This document shows, in pieces, positions 1 through 5,459 of a stretch of DNA of 7,066 bases (position 1 is the first letter of the stretch; every line of letters begins with the position of its first letter). Origin of the DNA: Candidatus Krumholzibacteriia bacterium (lineage in GTDB: Bacteria > Krumholzibacteriota > Krumholzibacteriia > Krumholzibacteriales > Krumholzibacteriaceae). The stretch is taken from NCBI GenBank assembly GCA_028706585.1, contig JAQTVX010000112.1, positions 1 through 7,066 of the forward strand, given 5' to 3'. The position numbers and the translations under genes are program-made. The notes under the pieces are model-generated. The model was given only the letters and a program-made list of their open reading frames with translations, did not search any database and was not told where the DNA came from.

Positions 1-518
1 CAGGAGCCGCATGCGATGCACTCCCCGGGGGATTCGTCGTACGGCGTTCCCACCGAGCGAGCCGGGCCGCGGGATTTGAAGCCGATCGCGGAAACACCGA
101 CGACCTCGCGGCATACTCGCACGCACTGCCCGCACAAAATGCAGCCCTTGAAATCGACGCCGAAACGGGATCTCTCGATTCCGAGCCCGGCCGCCATCTC
201 CAGGAGCACGCGATGATTCGGATTTCTCGCGAGCAGGAGGTGCATGACCAGCGTGCGCACATTCTTCACGCGCTCCGTGTCCGTCCTGATCTCCAGCCCA
301 TCGGACACCTCGGCGATGCACGAGACGACGAGCTTGGAACGCTTCTTCTGCGTGATCTCGACCGTGCACATTCGACAGGCGCCGTAAGGGGAGAGCTCCT
401 CGTTGTTGCACAGGTTCGGGATGAGGATATTCGCATCCTTCGCCGCCTCGAGGATCGTGCACCCCGCGGGGGCCTTGACCGCTCTGCCGTCTATAGTGAC
501 CGTGACCATGTCCGCCAT
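1..518 (-). CDS. NuoG/HoxU/HydA-like iron-sulfur protein, N-terminal part (cut by window edge)
   Basis: Open frame from ATG at 518-516 to the window edge with no stop: 172 complete codons plus two bases (TG, so codon 173 is probably Cys). AGAGGG lies 7 bases upstream of the ATG; Met4 is a less likely start. Residues 1-80 form a plant-type [2Fe-2S] ferredoxin domain with ligands C37, C48, C51 and C67. Residues 126-136 give a [4Fe-4S] motif (C126-x2-C129-x2-C132-x3-C136), and a second begins at C167-x2-C170. The His-Cys motif (H-x3-C-x2-C-x5-C) that NuoG, HoxU and HydA carry between these domains is absent: residues 90-120 contain no Cys. Inference: it wires the NuoEF module to ferredoxin or to the Por complex. 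From memory, short proteins of this type (about 200-240 residues) accompany NuoEF-like pairs; a full [FeFe]-hydrogenase catalytic subunit is not excluded because the C-terminus lies outside the window. Confidence 0.88.
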   Translation of the reverse strand, partial: MADMVTVTIDGRAVKAPAGCTILEAAKDANILIPNLCNNEELSPYGACRMCTVEITQKKRSKLVVSCIAEVSDGLEIRTDTERVKNVRTLVMHLLLARNPNHRVLLEMAAGLGIERSRFGVDFKGCILCGQCVRVCREVVGVSAIGFKSRGPARSVGTPYDESPGECIACGS

Positions 519-545
519 ATTCGTTCCCTCTCGCCTTGCGCCCGT

Positions 546-560
546 CGCGCTCCCGGCGCG
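546..560 (-). other. Small intercistronic stem-loop
   Basis: In the 43-base gap between the NuoF-like stop (562) and the NuoG-like ATG (518), CGCGC and GCGCG pair over a 5-base loop. There is no T-tract after it, so it is unlikely to terminate transcription. It could affect mRNA processing or be chance in GC-rich sequence. Confidence 0.25.
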
Positions 561-561
561 G

Positions 562-2415
562 TTACTCTATCAGGATCGCATCGAACTTGCAGGCGTCGTA
601 GCAGGCGCCGCACTTGATGCACGTTTCCTTGTTGATCGTGTGAACCTTTTTCTTCTCGCCGTACGCCGCCTTCGTCGGGCACACCCTCGCGCAGGCGGTG
701 CAGCCGGTGCATTTGTCCTTGATTATCGAATAGGTTATTAGAGGCTTGCACACGCCGGCCGGGCATTTCTTGTCGCGTATGTGGGCGACGTACTCGTCGC
801 GGAAGTACTTGATCGTGCTCAGCACCGGATTCGGGGCGGTTCCTCCCAGCGCACAGAGGGATCCGTCGATAATCCCGGAACCGATCCATTCAAGGAGCTC
901 GATATCGCTCTCCTCGCCCTTCCCCTCGGTGATGCGGTCGAGGATGATCCTCATCTGCTTGACGCCCTCCCGGCACGGCGTGCACTTGCCGCACGATTCC
1001 TCCTCGAGGAACTTGAGGAAGTACTTGGCGACATCGACCATGCAGCTCCTATCGTCCATGACGATCATGCCGCCCGAACCCATCATCGAGCCCACCTTGG
1101 TGAGCTCGTCGAAGTCGACACGCATGTCGAGCATCTGCTCCGGAATGCATCCGCCCGAAGGGCCTCCGGTCTGGATCGCCTTGAACTTGCGTCCCTTGGG
1201 AATCCCGCCGCCGATGCCGAACACAATCTCCCGCAACGTGATCCCCATGGGCACCTCGACGAGGCCGGTGTTATTTATCCTGCCGACGAGCGAGAATATC
1301 TTCGTGCCCTTGCTGTTTGCCGTGCCGATGCTCGAGAACCAGTCGGAGCCCCTGTTGATGATCAGCGGCACGTTAGCCCATGTCTCGACGTTGTTGAGAC
1401 AGGTCGGCTTGTCGAAAAGACCGCGATCGGTCGCATGCACGTACTTCTGGCGCGGTTCGCCGACTCGCCCTTCGATCGAAGCGAAAAGGGCCGACGATTC
1501 GCCGCAGACGAATGCGCCGCCGCCCCGGTTGATCTTGACGTCGAAGCTGAAACCGGAACCGAGGATGTCCTCGCCGATAATGCCGTACTCACGCGCCCTC
1601 TCCAGAGCGAGCGTGATATTGGAGACCGCAAGCGGGTATTCATTGCGAACGTAGATGTAGCCGTTGCTCGAGCCGATCGCATAGGCGCCGATGATCATCC
1701 CCTCGAGAACCACATGCGGATTGCCCTCGAGAAGGCTTCTGTCCATGTACGCGCCCGGATCGCCCTCGTCGGCATTGCAAATGACGTATTTCGGCTCGCC
1801 CTTCGCCTTGCGCGTCGAATCCCATTTCCAGCCCGTTGGGAAGCCGCCTCCGCCCCTGCCCCGCAGATTCGCCTTGATGATCTCCTGTATTATTCCATCG
1901 GGCTTCATTCCGCCGAGCGCCTTTGCGAGCGCCGAATATCCGCCTATCGCGAGGTAATCATCGATGCTCTTCGGATCTATCTGCCCGTTCTGGCCGAAGA
2001 TGAGGCGCGTTTGCTTCTTGTAGAACGGAACGTCGTGCTCGTTGAGGATCTTCTCGCCGGAGACGGGATCCTTGTAGACGAGACGGTCGATGATCTCATC
2101 GTTGAGCACGGTCTTTTCGATGATAACCGCCGCGTCGTCGAGCTTCACGCGCTGGTAGAAGATCTCCTTCGGGTGAATTACGACCAGCGGGCCGCGCTCG
2201 CAGAATCCGTGACAGCCGCTCGTCCGAAGATCGACCTTGCCCTGGAGATTCCGTTTCTTGATTTCCGCCCTGAAATTGTCGATGAGCTTCTGGGTGCCGT
2301 ACGCGAGGCAGCCCGTGCCGGCGCATATGACGATGCATGGCTTCTTGGGGTCGCGCGCCTTCCGGAGCTTCTCCTGGAGACTCGCCAGCTCTTTCATGGA
2401 TTCAAGCTTATTCAT
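562..2415 (-). CDS. nuoF: NuoF/HydB-like NAD(P)H-binding flavoprotein subunit with extra Fe-S domains
   Basis: 617 residues, the usual size of HydB/HndC rather than of complex I NuoF (about 445). Domain order: an N-terminal thioredoxin-like [2Fe-2S] domain (about 25-110; C31-x4-C36 and C68-x3-C72); the NuoF core with the glycine-rich GRGGGGFPTG FMN/NADH motif at 186-195, NADEGDP at 214-220 and CGESSAL at 304-310; the N3-type [4Fe-4S] site (C475-x2-C478-x2-C481 plus C521); and a C-terminal 2x[4Fe-4S] ferredoxin domain (C569, C572, C575, C579; C599, C602, C605, C609). H545, C551 and C556 just before the ferredoxin domain may form the extra metal site I recall from HydB structures. Expected role: bind FMN, exchange hydride with NAD(H) or NADP(H), and distribute electrons over the clusters. 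The ATG overlaps the nuoE-like stop by 8 bases, with AGAGG 3 bases upstream of the ATG, implying coupled translation. Whether it bifurcates electrons, and its nucleotide preference, cannot be read from the sequence. Confidence 0.95.
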   Translation of the reverse strand: MNKLESMKELASLQEKLRKARDPKKPCIVICAGTGCLAYGTQKLIDNFRAEIKKRNLQGKVDLRTSGCHGFCERGPLVVIHPKEIFYQRVKLDDAAVIIEKTVLNDEIIDRLVYKDPVSGEKILNEHDVPFYKKQTRLIFGQNGQIDPKSIDDYLAIGGYSALAKALGGMKPDGIIQEIIKANLRGRGGGGFPTGWKWDSTRKAKGEPKYVICNADEGDPGAYMDRSLLEGNPHVVLEGMIIGAYAIGSSNGYIYVRNEYPLAVSNITLALERAREYGIIGEDILGSGFSFDVKINRGGGAFVCGESSALFASIEGRVGEPRQKYVHATDRGLFDKPTCLNNVETWANVPLIINRGSDWFSSIGTANSKGTKIFSLVGRINNTGLVEVPMGITLREIVFGIGGGIPKGRKFKAIQTGGPSGGCIPEQMLDMRVDFDELTKVGSMMGSGGMIVMDDRSCMVDVAKYFLKFLEEESCGKCTPCREGVKQMRIILDRITEGKGEESDIELLEWIGSGIIDGSLCALGGTAPNPVLSTIKYFRDEYVAHIRDKKCPAGVCKPLITYSIIKDKCTGCTACARVCPTKAAYGEKKKVHTINKETCIKCGACYDACKFDAILIE

Positions 2416-2878
2416 CCGCCTCTACCTTCGCACCGATGCCTTCGAGAACCTTGGCTGTCTTCGCGATCGTCATCTGCCCGTGGTACTCGTCGTTGACGAC
2501 GAGAATGGGTCCCAGCGCGCACGCACCGAGGCAGTTCACCGTTTCGAGGCTGTACTCCAGATTCTTGGAGGTTTCGCCGGCCTTGAGATCGAGCGTTCGC
2601 TCGAGATAGTCCGCGATCTGAGGCGCGCCGCGCACGTGGCATGCGGTGCCCATACAAACGTTGAGACGATACTTGCCCTTCGGGTTGAGGCTGAATGCGC
2701 GATAGAAAGTCGCCAAATGATAGATGAGGCTCGGAGGGACCCCGAGGTTCCTGCTCAGCGCGTCAAGCGCCTCGCGCGGGAGATAGTTGAACTCCCTCTG
2801 AATATCCTGGAGAATGGGAATGATGAAGCTCTTGTCGCTGCCGTATTTCTCAATGATCGATTTTACTTTTTCTTCCAT
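2408..2878 (-). CDS. nuoE: NuoE/HydC/HndA-like [2Fe-2S] subunit
   Basis: 156 residues, the normal length for the 24-kDa subunit family (NuoE, HydC, HndA, HoxE). An N-terminal helical part (about 1-65, with the family segment around YLPREAL at 32-38 and the ATFYRAF stretch at 56-62) precedes a thioredoxin-like [2Fe-2S] domain. The four ligands are C75-x4-C80 and C116-x3-C120. Known family role: partner of the NuoF-type flavoprotein, holding the N1a-type cluster close to FMN, in the cytoplasm. It starts 9 bases after the porB stop, with AGGA about 8 bases before the ATG, and its 3' end overlaps the NuoF-like start by 8 bases, so it is cotranscribed with both the Por genes and the flavoprotein gene. 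The family assignment is firm; the choice among NuoE, HydC and HndA names is only a matter of context. Confidence 0.95.
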   Translation of the reverse strand: MEEKVKSIIEKYGSDKSFIIPILQDIQREFNYLPREALDALSRNLGVPPSLIYHLATFYRAFSLNPKGKYRLNVCMGTACHVRGAPQIADYLERTLDLKAGETSKNLEYSLETVNCLGACALGPILVVNDEYHGQMTIAKTAKVLEGIGAKVEADE

Positions 2879-2887
2879 CGGTGTTTC

Positions 2888-3814
2888 CTAAACAATCGCC
2901 GCTTTCGCCAGGAGCTTGTCGTGCTCCTGATTCACGCGTTTCTGAATCTGCTCGATGAGCTCGGCCGTCAGGTGTCTGAACCTGCCCTGCGGCTTCAAAT
3001 ACTCCTCGACGGGCCGAAGCTCGGGAGTTTCGACGGTTATCTTGTATCTGCCTTTTTCGACCTCGTATAGCGGGAACACTCCCGTCTCCACGGCGAGCCT
3101 TCCGATCCAGATCGCCTTCTCGCTCGGAAGCCCCCAACCGGTGGGACACACGGAGAGGATGTGTATGTACGCCGGACCGTCTGCACGGGCTGCCTTCTCC
3201 ACCTTGCGCATCAGGTCGAATGGATAGCTCGAGCACGCCGTGGCGACGTAGGGGATTGCGTGCGCCACCGCTATCTCCGGCATATTCTTCTTCCAGGTCA
3301 CCTGGCCGGCCTTGGCCCTGCCGGCCGGCGACGTCGTCGTGGATGCGCCGAAGGGCGTAGCCGACGATCTCTGCACGCCTGTATTCATATAGGCTTCGTT
3401 GTCATAGCATACGTAGATGAATCTATGGCCGCGCTCGAAGGCTCCGGAAAGAGCCTGGAGGCCGATGTCGCTGGTGCCGCCGTCGCCGCCCATGCCGAGA
3501 AACACCGTGCCCTTGTCGGGGAGCTTTCCCTTGCGAACAAGAGCCTTCATGGCCGACTCGGCGCCGGTTGCGACCGCCGCGGCGTTCTCGAAAGCGACGT
3601 GTATCCAGGGAACGTTCCAGTTCGTGAACGGGTACGGCGACGAGATGATCTCCATGCAGCCCGTCGCGCTGGCCACAACCACGTTCGATCCGAGCGTCTT
3701 GGCGACGAGCCTGACGGCGAGGGCCTCCGCGCAGCCCTGGCAGGCCCTGTGACCCCTGGCGAAGTATTCGCGCTTGGTCACCAGCCGGGATGCATATACG
3801 TTGAGCGATTCCAT
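2888..3814 (-). CDS. porB: Pyruvate:ferredoxin oxidoreductase, beta subunit
   Basis: 308 residues, typical of PorB. This subunit binds thiamine diphosphate and the proximal [4Fe-4S] cluster. The TPP motif is visible as GDG at 110-112 followed by YDNEAYMNTG at 137-146. Cluster ligands are C25-x2-C28, C53 and C223. Together with PorA it carries out CoA-dependent oxidative decarboxylation of pyruvate to acetyl-CoA and CO2, or the reverse carboxylation. The ATG shares its A with the porA TAA stop (TAATG), with AGGGA just upstream; the stop is TAG. The downstream neighbour is the NuoE-like gene, 9 bases on. The close match to the pyruvate-type beta subunit (YMNTGVQRSS and the following TTSPAGR-like segment) favours pyruvate over 2-oxoglutarate or indolepyruvate, but substrate is not proven. 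Confidence 0.96.
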   Translation of the reverse strand: MESLNVYASRLVTKREYFARGHRACQGCAEALAVRLVAKTLGSNVVVASATGCMEIISSPYPFTNWNVPWIHVAFENAAAVATGAESAMKALVRKGKLPDKGTVFLGMGGDGGTSDIGLQALSGAFERGHRFIYVCYDNEAYMNTGVQRSSATPFGASTTTSPAGRAKAGQVTWKKNMPEIAVAHAIPYVATACSSYPFDLMRKVEKAARADGPAYIHILSVCPTGWGLPSEKAIWIGRLAVETGVFPLYEVEKGRYKITVETPELRPVEEYLKPQGRFRHLTAELIEQIQKRVNQEHDKLLAKAAIV

Positions 3815-4998
3815 TATTCCCTGACTCCGTAGAAGATGTAGTCTTCCTGCCTGACGGGTTTGGCGGCTTTCACGAGATCCTCGGTTTTGCCGTGCATCTT
3901 CACAAAGTCATCCGCGGTCACGTCGCGGCCCGCGAAGCCGCAGAGGAAACCGGCGACGGATGGCATGTTCTTCTCGCCGTAGAGCGCCGAGCGAATCTCG
4001 CTCGAGACGGGGCCGCCTGGCCCTCCGTACGAGATGGCGCGATCTATCACGATGAGCGATTTCACGCCCTTCACGGCCTCGCGAATCTCGTCGAAGGGGA
4101 ACGGCCGCCAGAGGCGCAGCTTGATCTGCCCGACGGGCTTTCCCTGCTCGCGCAGCCGGTCGATCGCGATGGATGCGGTCTCGCTGAAGCTGCCCATCGT
4201 GAGAAAAGCGGTTTCGGCGCCCTCCATCTTGTAGGTTTCGACGCTCGAGTAGCCTCTGCCGACGACCTTCGCCATTTCGTCCCACGCCTTCACGATGTGC
4301 GGCTTCGAGTCGAGCAGCGCCTGGTCCTGGCTCTTCTTCGCCTCCGAAAATATGCCTGGCATTCCGAAGGCTCCCATCGTGATGGGCTTGTCGGGATGCA
4401 GCCTGTTCACGGGTTTGAATTCGGGCAGATACTTTCTGACCTGTTCCTCTTCCCAATACTCGACCGCCTCGATCACGTGAGTCACGATGAACCCGTCGAT
4501 ATTTATCATAACCGGAAGAGAGACCTTCGGGTCCTCGGCGACGCGATACGCGAACAGAACGTGATCGAAAAGCTCCTGCCCATTGTCCGCGAACACCTGT
4601 ATCCAACCGCAATCTCGGACCGACATAACGTCGGTGTGGTCGTTCCAGATGCTCAGAGGGCCGGAGAGAGAGCGGTTGGCGAGAATCATGACGATGGGGA
4701 GACGCAGGCTGGCCGCGATAAAGACGATCTCGTTCATTAGAGCGAGCCCCTGCGAGCTCGTGCACGTGAAGGTTCGCGCCCCCATCGCGGACGAGCCGCA
4801 GCAAACGCTCATCGCGGAGTGCTCGGATTCGACCGGGACGAACTCGGCGTCCAGCTCGCCGTCCGCGACGAGCTCGGCGAGGTGCTCGACTATATGGGTC
4901 TGCGGGGTGATGGGGTACGCGGCCACGAGATCGACGTTCGCCATCCTGACCGCATCGGCGGCGGCGATGGAGTTCTCGATTCCGACTCTCTTTCCCAT
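3814..4998 (-). CDS. porA: Pyruvate:ferredoxin oxidoreductase, alpha subunit
   Basis: 394 residues from the ATG at 4998-4996, the normal length for PorA (domains I and II of the single-chain enzyme), with no fused gamma domain. Motifs: YPITPQT at 28-34, containing T31; VESEHSAMS at 56-64, with E59 in the position of the conserved TPP-activating glutamate; a TSSQGLALM segment at 80-88; and ANRSLSGP at 107-114 with R109, equivalent to the substrate-site arginine of pyruvate oxidoreductases. The protein pairs with PorB to form the active site at their interface. The frame stays open upstream to an ATG at 5052, but that would overlap porD by 55 bases; GGAGGAGG just upstream of 4998 and the TAATG overlap with the porD stop fix the start used here. 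Confidence in family is high; pyruvate as substrate is the likely assignment. Confidence 0.96.
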   Translation of the reverse strand: MGKRVGIENSIAAADAVRMANVDLVAAYPITPQTHIVEHLAELVADGELDAEFVPVESEHSAMSVCCGSSAMGARTFTCTSSQGLALMNEIVFIAASLRLPIVMILANRSLSGPLSIWNDHTDVMSVRDCGWIQVFADNGQELFDHVLFAYRVAEDPKVSLPVMINIDGFIVTHVIEAVEYWEEEQVRKYLPEFKPVNRLHPDKPITMGAFGMPGIFSEAKKSQDQALLDSKPHIVKAWDEMAKVVGRGYSSVETYKMEGAETAFLTMGSFSETASIAIDRLREQGKPVGQIKLRLWRPFPFDEIREAVKGVKSLIVIDRAISYGGPGGPVSSEIRSALYGEKNMPSVAGFLCGFAGRDVTADDFVKMHGKTEDLVKAAKPVRQEDYIFYGVRE

Positions 4999-5291
4999 TA
5001 TTCCGCCTCCTCCACCATCTTGATGCAGCCCGTGATGCATTCCTGGGCGCATATTCCGCAGCCCTTGCAGTAGTAGAGATCGGCATCGAAGTAACCTTCA
5101 TTGTTCTTGTGGACCGCCGCATCGGGACAAAAGATGTAACAGACGCCGCACTTGATGCATTTCGTATGATCCCAAACGGGCCGGATGGAACGCCAATCGC
5201 CGGTGCGATACTGAGCCGCGTTGCCCGGCTCACTCACCGTGCAGCCCGGTTCGATATCCTTCCATCCCAGATCGAATTCCGATTTCGGCAC
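4998..5291 (-). CDS. porD: Pyruvate:ferredoxin oxidoreductase, delta (ferredoxin-like) subunit
   Basis: 97 residues from a GTG start at 5291-5289, matching the usual PorD length of about 90-105. After a PorD-type N-terminal segment (TGDWRSIRPV at 30-39) there are two [4Fe-4S] motifs: C45-x2-C48-x2-C51-x3-C55-P and C75-x2-C78-x2-C81-x3-C85. In the second, the residue after the last Cys is Ile rather than the usual Pro. Role: it carries electrons from the PorB cluster to ferredoxin or another acceptor. Start choice: AAAGAGG sits 8 bases before the GTG, similarity to PorD begins here, and the only upstream ATGs (5369, 5366) lie almost at the predicted transcription start. It is the first gene of the por-nuo operon. 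No porG (gamma) gene precedes it, unlike the common gamma-delta-alpha-beta order. Confidence 0.94.
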   Translation of the reverse strand: MPKSEFDLGWKDIEPGCTVSEPGNAAQYRTGDWRSIRPVWDHTKCIKCGVCYIFCPDAAVHKNNEGYFDADLYYCKGCGICAQECITGCIKMVEEAE

Positions 5292-5299
5292 GACGGACG

Positions 5300-5306
5300 C
5301 CTCTTT
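5300..5306 (-). promoter_or_regulatory. Ribosome binding site deciding the porD GTG start
   Basis: AAAGAGG followed by an 8-base spacer and GTG at 5291-5289. It supports the 97-residue PorD over a version 26 residues longer that starts at ATG 5369. Confidence 0.6.
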
Positions 5307-5318
5307 CGATTTTGAAAC

Positions 5319-5358
5319 AAAAAGTCCCGGGACCCTGCATCCTCCCCGCTGCGGGAGG
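5319..5358 (-). promoter_or_regulatory. Possible attenuator in the porD leader
   Basis: Between the predicted transcription start and porD, the minus strand carries CCTCCC/GGGAGG (5358-5341, 6-bp stem) and then the palindrome GTCCCGGGAC (5333-5324) followed directly by TTTTTG. TCCCG at 5356-5352 can alternatively pair with CGGGA at 5329-5325, placing a 5-bp stem one base before the T-tract. The two pairings exclude each other, which is the arrangement of an attenuator; equally it may be a weak terminator of acs read-through. The stems are short and no ligand or leader peptide is evident. Confidence 0.3.
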
Positions 5359-5371
5359 CCCGTCATCAAAA

Positions 5372-5383
5372 ATTACGGGTAAT
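5372..5383 (-). promoter_or_regulatory. Short inverted repeat at the -10/start site (candidate operator)
   Basis: ATTAC-CC-GTAAT is a perfect 5-bp inverted repeat overlapping the -10 box and the predicted transcription start, where a repressor would block initiation. It is short enough to be chance. Confidence 0.2.
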
Positions 5384-5409
5384 ATAGATTCCCGGCGTCT
5401 CTCTTTCAA
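5381..5409 (-). promoter_or_regulatory. Sigma70-type promoter of the por-nuo operon
   Basis: On the minus strand TTGAAA (5409-5404) is separated by exactly 17 bases from TATATT (5386-5381); each hexamer matches the consensus at five of six positions. Transcription should begin near 5374, leaving an untranslated leader of about 80 bases before the porD GTG. It lies in the only real intergenic gap of the window, right after the acs stem-loop, and would drive at least six genes. Confidence 0.6.
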
Positions 5410-5416
5410 GCGGAAT

Positions 5417-5443
5417 CCGCGGGGAGCATTGGGCTCCCCGCGG
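5417..5443 (-). terminator. Stem-loop after acs (probable terminator or 3'-end stabiliser)
   Basis: A perfect 11-bp GC-rich stem (CCGCGGGGAGC with its complement) over a 5-base loop begins 16 bases after the acs stop codon. The following bases (ATTCCGCTTG) are not a T-tract, so it is not a classic intrinsic terminator. Its position between acs and the next promoter suggests it separates the two transcription units or protects the acs mRNA end. Confidence 0.5.
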
Positions 5444-5459
5444 GATGCGCTCAATTGGA

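Noticed and set aside
1..518. [FeFe]-hydrogenase catalytic subunit
   Set aside because: The N-terminal domains fit, but no H-cluster motif is within the window and the missing His-Cys motif points to a short NuoG-like protein; it is not called without the C-terminus.
781..2496. Long open frame of 571 codons on the plus strand
   Set aside because: It lies antisense to the NuoF-like gene, whose motifs are unmistakable; the translation has no recognisable domain and is the low-stop mirror frame expected in GC-rich coding DNA.
562..2878. Respiratory complex I (nuo) operon
   Set aside because: The NuoF-like protein has the extra N- and C-terminal Fe-S domains of HydB/HndC, and no membrane subunits or NuoB/C/D genes are present.
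4999..5052. Upstream ATG start for porA adding 18 residues
   Set aside because: The added Gly- and His-rich segment merely reads the end of porD in another frame; the TAATG start has a strong GGAGG site.
5292..5369. Upstream ATG start for porD adding 26 residues
   Set aside because: The ATG is only about 12 bases from the -10 box, the added residues have no PorD similarity and cover the leader hairpin, whereas the GTG at 5291 has a well-spaced ribosome site.
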